A DNA stretch of 64,000 nucleotides from Janibacter limosus NBRC 16128 (GCF_001570985.1 NZ_BCSS01000009.1:28945-92944), one strand, 5' to 3'; positions 53,191 to 62,055 are shown, numbered from the stretch's first letter. A program made the numbers and translations. The notes: generated by a model from the letters alone, not told the origin.

Positions 53191-54558
53191 TCAGGCCTGC
53201 TGGTCCGCGGTCTCGGTCGTCTCGGACTCCCCGGTCTCGGGGGCCTCGTCGTCACCGGCGAGGTCCTCGACGTCACCGGAGGCGCGCTCGCCCTCGGGGA
53301 CGATGTCGTCCAGGTCGATGGCGTTGCCGTCAGCGTCGACGATCTTGGCCTTGTCGAGGGCCGCGGCCAGCGCCTTGCGGCGGGCGACCTCGGCAACCAT
53401 CGACTGGACCTGGCCCTGCTGGTCGAGCAGCTGGGCGAACTGGTTGGGGTCCATGCCGTACTGCTGCGACTGCATGACGAGGTACTCGATGAGCTCGGGC
53501 TGGCCGACCTCGACCTCTTCGGCCTCGGCGAGTGCGTCGAGGAGGAACTGGGTCTTGAGCGTGGAGCGGGTGGACTCGTCGACCTCGGCGCGGTGGGTGT
53601 CGTCCTCGAGACGGTCCTCCTGCTCGAGGTGCTGGTGGATCTCGGCCTCGACGATGCCCTCGGGCAGCGGGATCTCGGTGTTGGACAGCAGGTGGTCGAG
53701 GACCTTGTCGCGGGCCTGGATGCCCTGCTCGAACTTCTTGGCCTGCTCGGCCTGCTTGGTCAGGTCGGCGCGCAGCTCGTCAGCAGTGTCGAACTCGCTG
53801 GCCATCTGGGCGAAGTCGTCGTCGACCTCGGGCAGCTCGCGGACCTTGACCGACTGGACGGTGACGGTGCAGTCAGCGGACTGACCGGCCTGGTCGCCAC
53901 CGGCGAGCGGAGCGGAGAACTCCTTGGTCTCGCCCTGGGTCATGCCGACGAGGGCCTCGTCGATGCCCTCGAGCATGTTGCCCGAGCCGACCTCGTAGGA
54001 GACGCCCTCGACGGAGTCGACGGGCTCGCCGTCGAGCTCGGCCTTGAGGTCGATGGAGACGAAGTCGCCGGTCTCGACGGCGCGGTCGACACCGACGAGG
54101 GTGCCGAAGCGCTCACGCAGCTCGGTCAGCTTTTCGTCCACGTCGGCGTCGGTGACCTCGAGGTTGTCGACCTGGATCTCCAGGCCGTCGTACTCGGGGA
54201 GGGTGATCTCGGGACGCACGTCGACCTCGACGGTGAACTTCAGCGTCTCGTCGTCGGTCATCGGGACATCGGTGATGTCGACCTCGGGCTGACCGATCGG
54301 GCTGACGCCGGCCTCCTCGACGGCCTTGCCGAAGAACTCGGGGAGGGCCTCGTTGACGGCCTCCTGGATCACGGCGCCCTTGCCGACGCGCTGCTCGATG
54401 ATGCGAGCAGGCACCTTGCCGGCGCGGAAGCCGGGCACCTGGATCTGGCTCCCGATGGTCTTCAAGGCCGCGTCGACGTGCGGCTGGAGCTCCTCGCTCG
54501 GGACCTCTACGGTCAGCTTGACCCGGGTCGGGCTGAGGTTCTCGACGGCACTCTTCAC
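53191..54558 (-). CDS. tig: Trigger factor (ribosome-associated chaperone, PPIase)
   Basis: 455 residues. N-terminal ribosome-binding domain with the signature GFRAGKVPARI (canonical GFRxGKxP), a central FKBP-type prolyl isomerase domain (about 160-240) and the helical C-terminal arms, ending in an acidic Asp/Glu/Thr-rich tail usual in actinobacteria. GTG start with GGAG eight bases before it. Normally tig is directly followed by clpP1-clpP2-clpX; here four genes lie between. Confidence 0.96.
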   Translation of the reverse strand: MKSAVENLSPTRVKLTVEVPSEELQPHVDAALKTIGSQIQVPGFRAGKVPARIIEQRVGKGAVIQEAVNEALPEFFGKAVEEAGVSPIGQPEVDITDVPMTDDETLKFTVEVDVRPEITLPEYDGLEIQVDNLEVTDADVDEKLTELRERFGTLVGVDRAVETGDFVSIDLKAELDGEPVDSVEGVSYEVGSGNMLEGIDEALVGMTQGETKEFSAPLAGGDQAGQSADCTVTVQSVKVRELPEVDDDFAQMASEFDTADELRADLTKQAEQAKKFEQGIQARDKVLDHLLSNTEIPLPEGIVEAEIHQHLEQEDRLEDDTHRAEVDESTRSTLKTQFLLDALAEAEEVEVGQPELIEYLVMQSQQYGMDPNQFAQLLDQQGQVQSMVAEVARRKALAAALDKAKIVDADGNAIDLDDIVPEGERASGDVEDLAGDDEAPETGESETTETADQQA

Positions 54559-54724
54559 TGCAGGCACTCCACACGATCTGGACGACGAAGGGGGATTGGC
54601 GCAGACCCTCGAGGCCGTTGGACGACACTCGGGCGCACACGCACCGCCCCGGAGGACCGGGACACGATCAGTCACTCTATCCGTTGCCACCCTCGGGGAC
54701 GAATGCGCGGCTAGATTGGCGTCC

Positions 54725-55258
54725 ATGAACGAACATCCCGCGGGGAACGGGACCACTCTGCTGCTCCTCCAGATGCTGGCTGCCTGCAGCCTTGCCCCCA
54801 TCCCCGTCTTCGGGCTCATCATGTTCTTCATCGGCGGCTTCGAGGAGCTCCCTTCCCTCGTCGCGGCCGTGGTCCTCGTCGTGCTCAACCTGCTCGCCTT
54901 CGGTCTGGCAGAGGCCGTCGGGTACCGGACCGTCGCCATCGCCCCCGGCACCGACGCCGCCCAGGCGCACAGGAGCGCGGTCAGCGCCCTCTACCTGGGC
55001 ACCCTCCTGCGTCTGGCGATCACGGCCACGCCGGTGTTCTTCTCCCTGGTGGCCGCTTTCGTCGTCAACGGCTCACAGTTCTGGACCTACTGGTGCGGCG
55101 CCTCGTGGGCGGCCGTGTCGATGCTCTGGCATGCCTGGCCGCGGGCGGCCGCCATCCGCAAGACGGAGAGGAGCCTGGACCGCGCAGGGGGACGATCCGC
55201 TCTCGTCGCCGCGGTGGGTCTCCAGCCGGCCGCTCACGCGGATAGGTTTGCCGCATGA
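54725..55258 (+). CDS. Hypothetical membrane protein, first of a tandem paralogous pair
   Basis: 177 residues, four to five membrane helices. Shares with the next gene the blocks VLNLLAFGLAEAVGYR, AIAPGT and LRLAITATP, so the two arose by duplication. No family recognised. A cytoplasmic C-terminal helix (about 140-160) is basic. Divergent from tig across 166 bp, where no clear regulatory motif was found. The next gene overlaps its stop codon by four bases. Confidence 0.7.
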   Translation: MNEHPAGNGTTLLLLQMLAACSLAPIPVFGLIMFFIGGFEELPSLVAAVVLVVLNLLAFGLAEAVGYRTVAIAPGTDAAQAHRSAVSALYLGTLLRLAITATPVFFSLVAAFVVNGSQFWTYWCGASWAAVSMLWHAWPRAAAIRKTERSLDRAGGRSALVAAVGLQPAAHADRFAA

Positions 55259-55776
55259 GCACCCCGACGCCGGCCCCGGCCGATCGCCTCCAAGCACAGC
55301 GCGTGCTCGCGGTGAGCGTCATCGCGGCAGTGCCCATGCTCGCCGTCGTCGCGGTCATCCTCTACGGCCTCGAGGACTACCCCTCCCCCGTCGTCGCCGG
55401 CGGACTCTTCGTCCTCAACCTCGTGGCCTTCGGGCTCGCCGAGGCCATCGGCTACCGCGCACCCGCCATCGCGCCGGGCACCGAGCCCGACATCGCGCAG
55501 CGTCAGGCATTCACTGCGATGCAGCAGTCGATGATGCTGCGCTTCGCCATCACCGAGGCACCGGCGATCCTGTCCTTCGCCGGGGCAGCTCTCGCCGGGT
55601 CCGCGTGGGTCTACCTCGTCGGCGGCTTCTGGTCGCTGCTGTCGCTGATCTGGCACGTGTGGCCCACTCGGCGCAGCGCAGCGAAGCTCGCTCGCAGCCT
55701 GGAGCGCGAGGGGTGCCCCTCACACCTCGTCGAGCTCTTCGACGGCGCCTCCGTCCCCGGCCACCAGCAGTACTGA
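55255..55776 (+). CDS. Hypothetical membrane protein, second of a tandem paralogous pair
   Basis: 173 residues, four membrane helices. Matches its upstream neighbour in VLNLVAFGLAEAIGYR, AIAPGT, LRFAITEAP and LIWHVWP, with a similar C-terminal helix. The ATG overlaps the previous stop codon by four bases, so both are made together, perhaps as a heteromer. Function unknown. Confidence 0.7.
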   Translation: MSTPTPAPADRLQAQRVLAVSVIAAVPMLAVVAVILYGLEDYPSPVVAGGLFVLNLVAFGLAEAIGYRAPAIAPGTEPDIAQRQAFTAMQQSMMLRFAITEAPAILSFAGAALAGSAWVYLVGGFWSLLSLIWHVWPTRRSAAKLARSLEREGCPSHLVELFDGASVPGHQQY

Positions 55777-55818
55777 GAGCCGACAGGGACGGCCCGGGCT
55801 GAGCTGTCGCCTCGCAGA

Positions 55819-57642
55819 TCAGTCCTTGCGGGGCACCAGGGCGATCAGGGTGAGCTCCCCCTCGATCTGCGTCTTCTCCGTGACGACCGCGACCTCGTCG
55901 TCCTCGATGGTGAAGAGCGCGATGGCCTCGCCGCCGTACATCTGCTGGAAGTCGGCGAAGGTGTACTGCTCGGTCAGCGAGGTCCTCTTGACCTGCAGGC
56001 TCTCGACCCGACTGGTCAGCTCCTCGTGGCCCAGTGCCGGGGCGAAGGCGGTGCGAGCCGTGAGGTGGGAGGCGGTCTCGGTGCGGTCCTTGCCCACGGC
56101 CCGCGGGGCTGCCGGTGCCAGCTGGAAGACATTGGCCCGGCCCAGGACGTGGGCGAACTCGCGCGCTGCGGTGGCATTGCGCTCGTCCCCCTCGGTCACG
56201 GCCACCAAGGTCTTCATGCCCGCGAGGTCCATGTCCCGCACGGCGAAGTCACTGAGGATGTTGGCCTGCTCGGTACGCACGCCCGCCATCCGGGCCCGGG
56301 AGATCTCCTGCCGGTCGTCGGAGACGATGACGACGGGGACGCCGAGCTCGTCCAAGGCGGTCGCGGCACCGACGGCCCACTCGGGCCCTCCCGCCAGGAC
56401 CACTCCCTGGGGGGAAGCGGTCGCGAGACCGAGTCGCTCGGCGAGCCGGCCGACGCCGAGCCCATAGATCGCGACCGTGGCGACGATGACGATGAAGACG
56501 AGCGGCACCATGCGGGCGGCCTCCTCGCCGAGCAACTCCAGCCGGGCCGCGTGGTCCGGGTCGGTGACGCCCTCCGCGGCGTGGGAGAGCTCGAGCGCGA
56601 AGACGCTCGTCACCGCTGCGGCCACGATGCCGCGAGGGGCCATGAAGGCCAGCAGCCGGCGCTCCTCGCTGGTCACCGCGGTGCCGTGGATCCCGAGCAC
56701 GATGCTCAGCGGTCGCACGACGAGCACGAGGACCACGACGAAGACCGCCGCCACCGGCGCGATGTCCATGACCTGGGCAGGCGCGACCCGTCCGGCGAGG
56801 ATGACGAAGAGCATCCCGACGAGGAGCACCTGCAGGTGCTCCTTGAACTCGATGACGTGCTCAAGGTGCAGGTTGGGGCGATTGGCCAGGTAGATGCCCA
56901 TGATCGTCACCGTGAGCAACCCGCTCTCGTCCTGCACGAGGTTGGACAGGGACAGGGCCCCGACCGCGGCAGCGATGAAGACGGCACCGTGGAGGAAGTC
57001 CGGCACGAGCCGTCGCTTGATCGCGTACTCGAGGACAATCCCGAGCACCAGGGCGATGCCGACCGCCGTGACGATGGTGATGCCGAGGGTCGTGGCGACG
57101 GCCAACCACGGGTCGGCGGACGCGCCGGCCAGGACGGCCTGGAAGACGAGGACCGCGAGGATCGCGCCGATCGGGTCGACGACGATGCCCTCCCAGCGCA
57201 GCAGTGCCGCGACCCGTCGGGTCGGGCGCAGCTGGCGCAGGATCGGGGCGATGACCGTGGGTCCGGTGACGACGAGGATCGCCCCGACGAGCAGAGCCAG
57301 CTCCAACGGGAACCCGAGCAGCCACCCGGTGAGGGTGATGAGCGCCCAGGCCACGGCGACCGTCACCGAGCACAGCCTCAGGATCGGGCGGCGCAGATCG
57401 CGGATGTCGTGGAGGCGAAGGGAGAGGCTGCCCTCGAAGAGGATGATCCCGACCGCGAGGGAGACCCCACCGAAGAGGACCTCTCGTCCGAGGACCTCGT
57501 CCGGGCTGACGAGCTGCCCCAGGACAAAGCCGACGACCAGCAGGATGAGGATCGAGGGGATGCGCACCGACCAGGCGATCACCTGGCACAGGACGGCGAG
57601 GGCGGTCACGAGGGCCAGGTAGGTCGCCGGGTCAAAGGTCAC
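55819..57642 (-). CDS. Cation/proton antiporter (CPA1 NhaP type) with C-terminal TrkA-like domains
   Basis: 607 residues. About 12 membrane helices of the Na+/H+ exchanger fold, with the WEGIVVDPIGAI motif (ion-binding Asp) near residue 170, then a Rossmann TrkA-N domain (GVVLAGGPEWAVGAA) and a TrkA-C-like end. Such fusions exchange Na+ or K+ for protons, gated by nucleotide or pH. GTG start chosen (VTFDPATYL), since further upstream the frame is the complement of a tRNA gene. Stands alone. Confidence 0.88.
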   Translation of the reverse strand: MTFDPATYLALVTALAVLCQVIAWSVRIPSILILLVVGFVLGQLVSPDEVLGREVLFGGVSLAVGIILFEGSLSLRLHDIRDLRRPILRLCSVTVAVAWALITLTGWLLGFPLELALLVGAILVVTGPTVIAPILRQLRPTRRVAALLRWEGIVVDPIGAILAVLVFQAVLAGASADPWLAVATTLGITIVTAVGIALVLGIVLEYAIKRRLVPDFLHGAVFIAAAVGALSLSNLVQDESGLLTVTIMGIYLANRPNLHLEHVIEFKEHLQVLLVGMLFVILAGRVAPAQVMDIAPVAAVFVVVLVLVVRPLSIVLGIHGTAVTSEERRLLAFMAPRGIVAAAVTSVFALELSHAAEGVTDPDHAARLELLGEEAARMVPLVFIVIVATVAIYGLGVGRLAERLGLATASPQGVVLAGGPEWAVGAATALDELGVPVVIVSDDRQEISRARMAGVRTEQANILSDFAVRDMDLAGMKTLVAVTEGDERNATAAREFAHVLGRANVFQLAPAAPRAVGKDRTETASHLTARTAFAPALGHEELTSRVESLQVKRTSLTEQYTFADFQQMYGGEAIALFTIEDDEVAVVTEKTQIEGELTLIALVPRKD

Positions 57643-57691
57643 GGGCGCCAGCCTGCCATCCGATCGAGCGCCCAGAGCGTCGAACACCGTG

Positions 57692-57765
57692 TCGGGGTAG
57701 CCGGATTCGAACCGACGACCTTCCGCTCCCAAAGCGGACGCGCTACCAACCTGCGCCATACCCCG
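57692..57765 (-). tRNA. tRNA-Pro (anticodon TGG)
   Basis: Folds as a complete cloverleaf on the minus strand. Acceptor CGGGGTA pairs with TACCCCG, anticodon stem TCCGC/GCGGA encloses TTTGGGA with anticodon TGG reading CCA, and the T-arm contains GGTTCGAATCC. CCA is not encoded. It lies between the antiporter start and the divergent tRNA-Gly. Confidence 0.95.
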
Positions 57766-57855
57766 CGTGCCCCGATTGTGATCGAGTCACGAGCGGGGTC
57801 TAGGCTAACCCCTGCTCAACCACCCGCTGGCACAGGCCAGTTGGTGGGCGAGCGC

Positions 57856-57929
57856 GCGGGCGTAGCTCAATGGTAGAGCCCCAGTCTTCCAAACTGGCTA
57901 CGCGGGTTCGATTCCCGTCGCCCGCTCCA
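57856..57929 (+). tRNA. tRNA-Gly (anticodon TCC)
   Basis: Acceptor GCGGGCG pairs with CGCCCGC, D-arm has GCTCAATGGTAGAGC, the anticodon stem CCAGT/ACTGG encloses CTTCCAA with anticodon TCC reading GGA, and the T-arm has GGTTCGATTCC. The CCA end is encoded (57927-57929). Divergent from tRNA-Pro and followed after 71 bp by efeU. Confidence 0.95.
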
Positions 57930-57962
57930 CAGGTCCTCACATGTCGAGACACCCCGAGCCAC

Positions 57963-57981
57963 TTAGGTGAGGCTGCCCAAA
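57963..57981 (+). promoter_or_regulatory. DtxR/IdeR-like iron box upstream of efeUOB
   Basis: TTAGGTGAGGCTGCCCAAA matches TWAGGTTAGSCTAACCTWA at 15 of 19 positions by my alignment. It is 20 bp before the efeU GTG, in the right place for repression by iron-loaded DtxR/IdeR. Weaker than the box at 22317. Confidence 0.5.
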
Positions 57982-58000
57982 GCAGGAGTACATTCAGCAT

Positions 58001-58855
58001 GTGCTCGCCAACTACCTCATCGGACTGCGTGAAGGCCTCGAAGCCGCTCTCGTGGTCAGCATCCTCGTCGCGTACCTCGTCAAGAGCGAGCGTCGCCACC
58101 TCCTCCCCCGCATCTGGACCGGTGTCGGGGTGGCCGTCGCGATCAGCCTCGCCTTCGGCGCGCTGCTGACCTTCGGACCGCGCGGCCTGACCTTCGAGGC
58201 CCAGGAGCTCATCGGCGGCAGCCTGTCGATCATCGCGGTCGGCTTCGTCACCTGGATGGTCTTCTGGATGGCCCGCGCCGCCCGCAACCTCGGGGGCGAG
58301 CTGCGCGGTCGCATCGACGCCGCCGCGGAGGGCAGCGCCTGGGGCCTGGTCGTCGTCGCCGTCCTCGCGGTCGGCCGCGAGGGGTTGGAGACCGCGCTCT
58401 TCCTCTGGGCCACCTCGCGCGCCGTGAGCAGCGACGGCGGGTCGACCTGGGTACCTCTGGTGGGAGCCGGCCTGGGACTGCTGACCGCGGTCCTGCTCGG
58501 TTGGCTCATCTACCGCGGCGCGATCTCGATCAACCTGTCCACCTTCTTCACCTGGACCGGCGCCTTCCTCGTCCTCGTCGCCGCCGGCGTCCTCGCGTAC
58601 GGCATCCACGACCTGCAGGAGGCTCGCTTCCTGCCGGGGTTGAACACCCTCGCCTTCGACGTCTCACACGTCATCGACCCCACGTCCTGGTACGCGACCC
58701 TGCTCAAGGGCATCTTCAACTTCACGCCGCGCACGACACTGCTGCAGGCCATCGCCTGGGTTGCCTACGTCATCCCGGTGCTCACCCTCTTCATCCGCGG
58801 CAGCCGCCGCCGGACCCAGCCCACCACTCCCCGCCAGACCGTCGCGTCAGCGTGA
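58001..58855 (+). CDS. efeU: Iron permease EfeU (FTR1 family)
   Basis: 284 residues, seven membrane helices. The two iron-binding REGLE motifs are intact: REGLEAAL at 10-17 and REGLETAL near 126-133. It imports iron in the EfeUOB system, which works best in acid or low-iron conditions. GTG start; AGGAG lies 13 bases upstream, longer than ideal, while a nearer ATG is out of frame. First gene of the operon. Confidence 0.92.
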   Translation: MLANYLIGLREGLEAALVVSILVAYLVKSERRHLLPRIWTGVGVAVAISLAFGALLTFGPRGLTFEAQELIGGSLSIIAVGFVTWMVFWMARAARNLGGELRGRIDAAAEGSAWGLVVVAVLAVGREGLETALFLWATSRAVSSDGGSTWVPLVGAGLGLLTAVLLGWLIYRGAISINLSTFFTWTGAFLVLVAAGVLAYGIHDLQEARFLPGLNTLAFDVSHVIDPTSWYATLLKGIFNFTPRTTLLQAIAWVAYVIPVLTLFIRGSRRRTQPTTPRQTVASA

Positions 58856-58896
58856 GCACCCCCCTTCGCCCGATCCGCCACACACCAAGGACCCCG

Positions 58897-60063
58897 ATGA
58901 ACCTGCGACACCTCGCCACCGGCGCCAGCCTCGCCCTCCTCCTGCCGGGCCTGGCCGCGTGCACGAGCAACTCCCCGACCACCGGTGGCGGCGGGGGCGA
59001 TGACCGGACGGTCACGGTCGCCTCCAGCGACGATGCCTGCGAGATCTCGAGCACCGAGGTCCCGGCCGGTCCGGTGACCTTCAAGGTGACCAACTCCGGG
59101 AGCAAGGTCACGGAGTTCTACCTCTTGGGCGAGGACGGGCTGCGCATCGTCGGCGAGGTGGAGAACATCGGCCCCCAGCTCTCTCGGGACCTCGTCGTCA
59201 ATGTGCCCGCCGGGTCCTACTCGACCGCGTGCAAGCCCGGCATGAAGGGCGACGGCATCCGCGCCGACTTCACCGTCACGAAGTCCGACACCACGGTCGA
59301 CCCCGGGGACCAGGCGAGTGTTGAGCAGGCCGAGACCAACTACGCCACGTACGTCAAGGACCAGTCCGACCAGCTGCTCACCAAGACCACGACGTTCGTC
59401 GACCTCTACGAGGCCGGCAAGGACGACGAGGCGCGCGACCTCTATGCCAAGGCCCGGGTGCACTGGGAGCGGATCGAGACCGTCGCCGAGTCCTTCGGTG
59501 ACCTCGACCCCAAGATGGATGCCCGCGAGGCAGACCTCGAGCCCGGTCAGAAGTGGACCGGGTGGCACCGCATCGAGAAGGACCTGTGGCCCGAGGAGGC
59601 CAAGGACTACACCGCCCTCACCGACGCCGAGCGCACGACCTACGGCCAGGACCTGCTGAAGAACACCAAGACGCTCGACAAGCGCATCCAGAAGATGACC
59701 TTCACCATCGACCAGATCGCCAACGGCTCCCGTGGCCTGCTCGAGGAGGTCGCCACCGGCAAGGTCACCGGCGAGGAGGAGATCTGGTCGCACACCGACC
59801 TGTGGGACTTCCAGGCCAATGTCGACGGCGCCAAGGTCGGCTACGACGGCGTGCGCCCGATCCTCGTGGCCAAGGGTGAGAAGGACCTCGCCAAGCAGCT
59901 GGACGCCCGCTTCGAGGAGCTGCAGAAGCTGCTCGACCAGCACAAGGAGGGCGAGGGCTTCGTCCTGTACACCGACCTGACGAAGGACGAGGTCAAGGAC
60001 CTGTCCGACGCGGTCAACGCGCTGTCCGAGCCCCTGTCCAAGCTGACGGCGGCGGTCGTGTGA
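58897..60063 (+). CDS. efeO: Iron uptake lipoprotein EfeO (cupredoxin plus imelysin-like M75 domain)
   Basis: 388 residues. Lipobox LAAC (Cys near 22), a cupredoxin-like domain (about 38-130) and a helical M75/imelysin domain with the metal-binding HxxE motif in GWHRIEKDLW. It binds iron outside the membrane for EfeU. It lies 41 bp after efeU and overlaps efeB by four bases. Confidence 0.93.
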   Translation: MNLRHLATGASLALLLPGLAACTSNSPTTGGGGGDDRTVTVASSDDACEISSTEVPAGPVTFKVTNSGSKVTEFYLLGEDGLRIVGEVENIGPQLSRDLVVNVPAGSYSTACKPGMKGDGIRADFTVTKSDTTVDPGDQASVEQAETNYATYVKDQSDQLLTKTTTFVDLYEAGKDDEARDLYAKARVHWERIETVAESFGDLDPKMDAREADLEPGQKWTGWHRIEKDLWPEEAKDYTALTDAERTTYGQDLLKNTKTLDKRIQKMTFTIDQIANGSRGLLEEVATGKVTGEEEIWSHTDLWDFQANVDGAKVGYDGVRPILVAKGEKDLAKQLDARFEELQKLLDQHKEGEGFVLYTDLTKDEVKDLSDAVNALSEPLSKLTAAVV

Positions 60064-61337
60064 CCGACGATCAGGAGCAGCAGCCGGGCCCGTCGCGGCG
60101 CGCGATGATCGGCACCGGGGCGGTGGCCTCGGCCATCGGCATCGCCGGTGGCTTCACCGCCGGTCGGGCGTCCGCCGCTGAGCCGACGAAGGGGGCGGGA
60201 GACTCCCCCTTCGCGCTGCGGGGTACGCACCAGCCGGGGATCACGACACCGGTCCAGGACCGGCTGCACTTCGCGGCCTTCGACGTCACGACGACGTCGC
60301 GGGCGCGGCTGGTCTCCCTCCTGAAGGAGTGGACCCTTGCCGCCGAGCGGCTCATGGGCGGCGGCCCGGCCGGGCCGATCGGGCCCGTCGAGGGTGACTA
60401 CCGGCTGCCTCCGGACGACACGGGCGAGGCCATCGGTCTCCCGGCGTCGCGACTGACACTCACCTTCGGGTTCGGCCCCGGGCTCTTCGTCGACGACGAC
60501 GGCAAGGATCGCTTCGGGCTGGCGGACCGCCAGCCCGAGGTGCTCAAGGATCTGCCGCACTTCCCCGGCGACCGGCTCGACCCGTCCCGCAGCCGTGGCG
60601 ACCTGTGCATCCAGGCCTGCGCCGATGATCCGCAGGTCGCGGTCCACGCCATCCGCAACCTCGCGCGCATCGGCTTCGGCACGGTGTCCGTGCGGTGGTC
60701 CCAGCTGGGCTTCGGCCGCACCTCGAGCACGACGGCCGGCCAGGCCACACCACGCAACCTCTTCGGCTTCAAGGACGGCACCAAGAACATCCTCGCCGAG
60801 GAGACCCAGGCGCTCGACGAGCACGTCTGGGTCCACCCCGACGACCACGGCGGTGACTGGCTCGCCGGCGGGTCCTACCTCGCCGCGCGCCGGATCAACA
60901 TGGTCATCGAGACCTGGGACCGGCAGGGGCTCGGCGAGCAGGAGGCGCTCATCGGCCGCACCAAGGACAGCGGCGCCCCCATGTCGGGTGGCAAGGAGCA
61001 CGACGACCCGGACTTCTCGATGCCCGGCCGGGACGGGCCGATCGTGCCCAAGGACTCACACGTCGCCGTCGTCCACCCCGACCACAACGACGGGGTGCGC
61101 ATCCTGCGCCGCGGGTACAACTTCGTCGACGGGTCCAACGACCTCGGCACCCTGGACGCCGGCCTGTTCTTTCTCGCCTACGTCCGTGACCCGGCCACGC
61201 AGTTCATCCCGATGCAGAACGCCATGGCCAAGCACGACGCCATGATGGAGTACCTGAAGTTCACCGGGTCGGCCCTCTTCGCCATCCCCCCGGGCGCCGG
61301 TGAGGGCGAGTACATCGGGCAGTCGCTCTTCACCTGA
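60060..61337 (+). CDS. efeB: Deferrochelatase/peroxidase EfeB (DyP type, Tat-exported)
   Basis: 425 residues. A twin-arginine signal SRRAMIGTG (RR at 13-14) with an AxA site near 39 exports the folded haem protein. The DyP-peroxidase signature GFKDGT, near residue 236, carries the catalytic Asp, and the proximal haem His lies in the later HPDD/RGYNF region. In other bacteria it oxidises Fe(II) for EfeU or extracts haem iron. The GTG overlaps the efeO stop codon by four bases. Confidence 0.93.
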   Translation: MTDDQEQQPGPSRRAMIGTGAVASAIGIAGGFTAGRASAAEPTKGAGDSPFALRGTHQPGITTPVQDRLHFAAFDVTTTSRARLVSLLKEWTLAAERLMGGGPAGPIGPVEGDYRLPPDDTGEAIGLPASRLTLTFGFGPGLFVDDDGKDRFGLADRQPEVLKDLPHFPGDRLDPSRSRGDLCIQACADDPQVAVHAIRNLARIGFGTVSVRWSQLGFGRTSSTTAGQATPRNLFGFKDGTKNILAEETQALDEHVWVHPDDHGGDWLAGGSYLAARRINMVIETWDRQGLGEQEALIGRTKDSGAPMSGGKEHDDPDFSMPGRDGPIVPKDSHVAVVHPDHNDGVRILRRGYNFVDGSNDLGTLDAGLFFLAYVRDPATQFIPMQNAMAKHDAMMEYLKFTGSALFAIPPGAGEGEYIGQSLFT

Positions 61338-61388
61338 CCGCGCACCGACGCAACCCGACTCCCCCTTCGCGCGTCTGGACCCGTGAGA

Positions 61389-61404
61389 TGTGAAACAGGT
61401 CACA
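61389..61404. promoter_or_regulatory. Perfect CRP/GlxR-type site TGTGA-N6-TCACA
   Basis: TGTGAAACAGGTCACA is the exact consensus half-site pair used by CRP-family regulators (Crp, GlxR, Cmr). The repeat extends by one base pair on each side and lies 40 bp before the next ATG. Strong candidate for cAMP-linked control of the secreted AMIN-like protein. Confidence 0.65.
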
Positions 61405-61443
61405 TCACATCGGGCGCGGGCCCGGCACGAAGGAGAAGAGATC

Positions 61444-62019
61444 ATGAGAGCGAATCGACTCGTGGGGCGGGCCGGCATCGGCGCCGTCGCTGCGGCAGGA
61501 GCCCTGCTGCTGAGCGCACCGGCCGCGGCTCCGGCCGCCACGGCCGCGCCCTACTGCGGCATCACGTGGGGCTCCACAGCGGAGTACACCAGCTCGGGCT
61601 ACAGCTCAGGGCACCTCGAAAACGTGCGGTCCGGCCGCCACACGTGCTTCGACCGCCTCGTCCTGGACATCGACGACGCGAGGCACGGCGTGAAGTACGA
61701 CGTGCGCTACGTCGGCACCGTCCGCGAGGACGGCAGCGGCACGGCGGTTCCCCTGCGGGGTGCCGCCGATGTGCGGATCATCGTGCGAGTGCCCTCGTAC
61801 GACTCATCAGGACGGGTGACCTACCGTCCGGCCAACCGTCGAGAGCTGGTCAACACATCCGGGTACTCGACCTTCCGTCAGGTGGCCTCCGCGGGCAGCT
61901 TCGAGGGGCAGAGCACCGTCGGGCTGGGCGTGCGCGCCCGACTGCCCATGCGCGCCTTCACGCTCGCCGGTCCCGGCGACCACACGCGTCTGGTCGTCGA
62001 TGTCGCGCACCGCTGGTGA
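61444..62019 (+). CDS. Secreted AMIN-like domain protein
   Basis: 191 residues. Signal peptide (about 1-35) ends in an Ala-rich stretch. The mature part has the AMIN-like pattern of actinobacteria: HLENVRSGRHTCFDRLVLDID, then YDVRYVG and VPLRGAADVRII, a beta-rich wall- or polysaccharide-associated fold. Two Cys suit an extracellular location. AAGGAG lies before the ATG. It follows efeB by 106 bp but has its own CRP-type site. Precise role unknown. Confidence 0.75.
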   Translation: MRANRLVGRAGIGAVAAAGALLLSAPAAAPAATAAPYCGITWGSTAEYTSSGYSSGHLENVRSGRHTCFDRLVLDIDDARHGVKYDVRYVGTVREDGSGTAVPLRGAADVRIIVRVPSYDSSGRVTYRPANRRELVNTSGYSTFRQVASAGSFEGQSTVGLGVRARLPMRAFTLAGPGDHTRLVVDVAHRW

Positions 62020-62055
62020 GCACTGCCGTCGGTCGGGGTGACGGCGAGGCCGGGG

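Noticed and set aside
57643..57759. N-terminal extension of the antiporter (MAQVGSASALG...)
   Set aside because: It is the translated complement of tRNA-Pro; the exchanger fold starts after the GTG at 57642.
56026..57876. 616-codon plus-strand frame opposite the antiporter
   Set aside because: Highly charged Asp/Glu/Arg/His/Gly repeats without any domain, and it runs through a tRNA gene.
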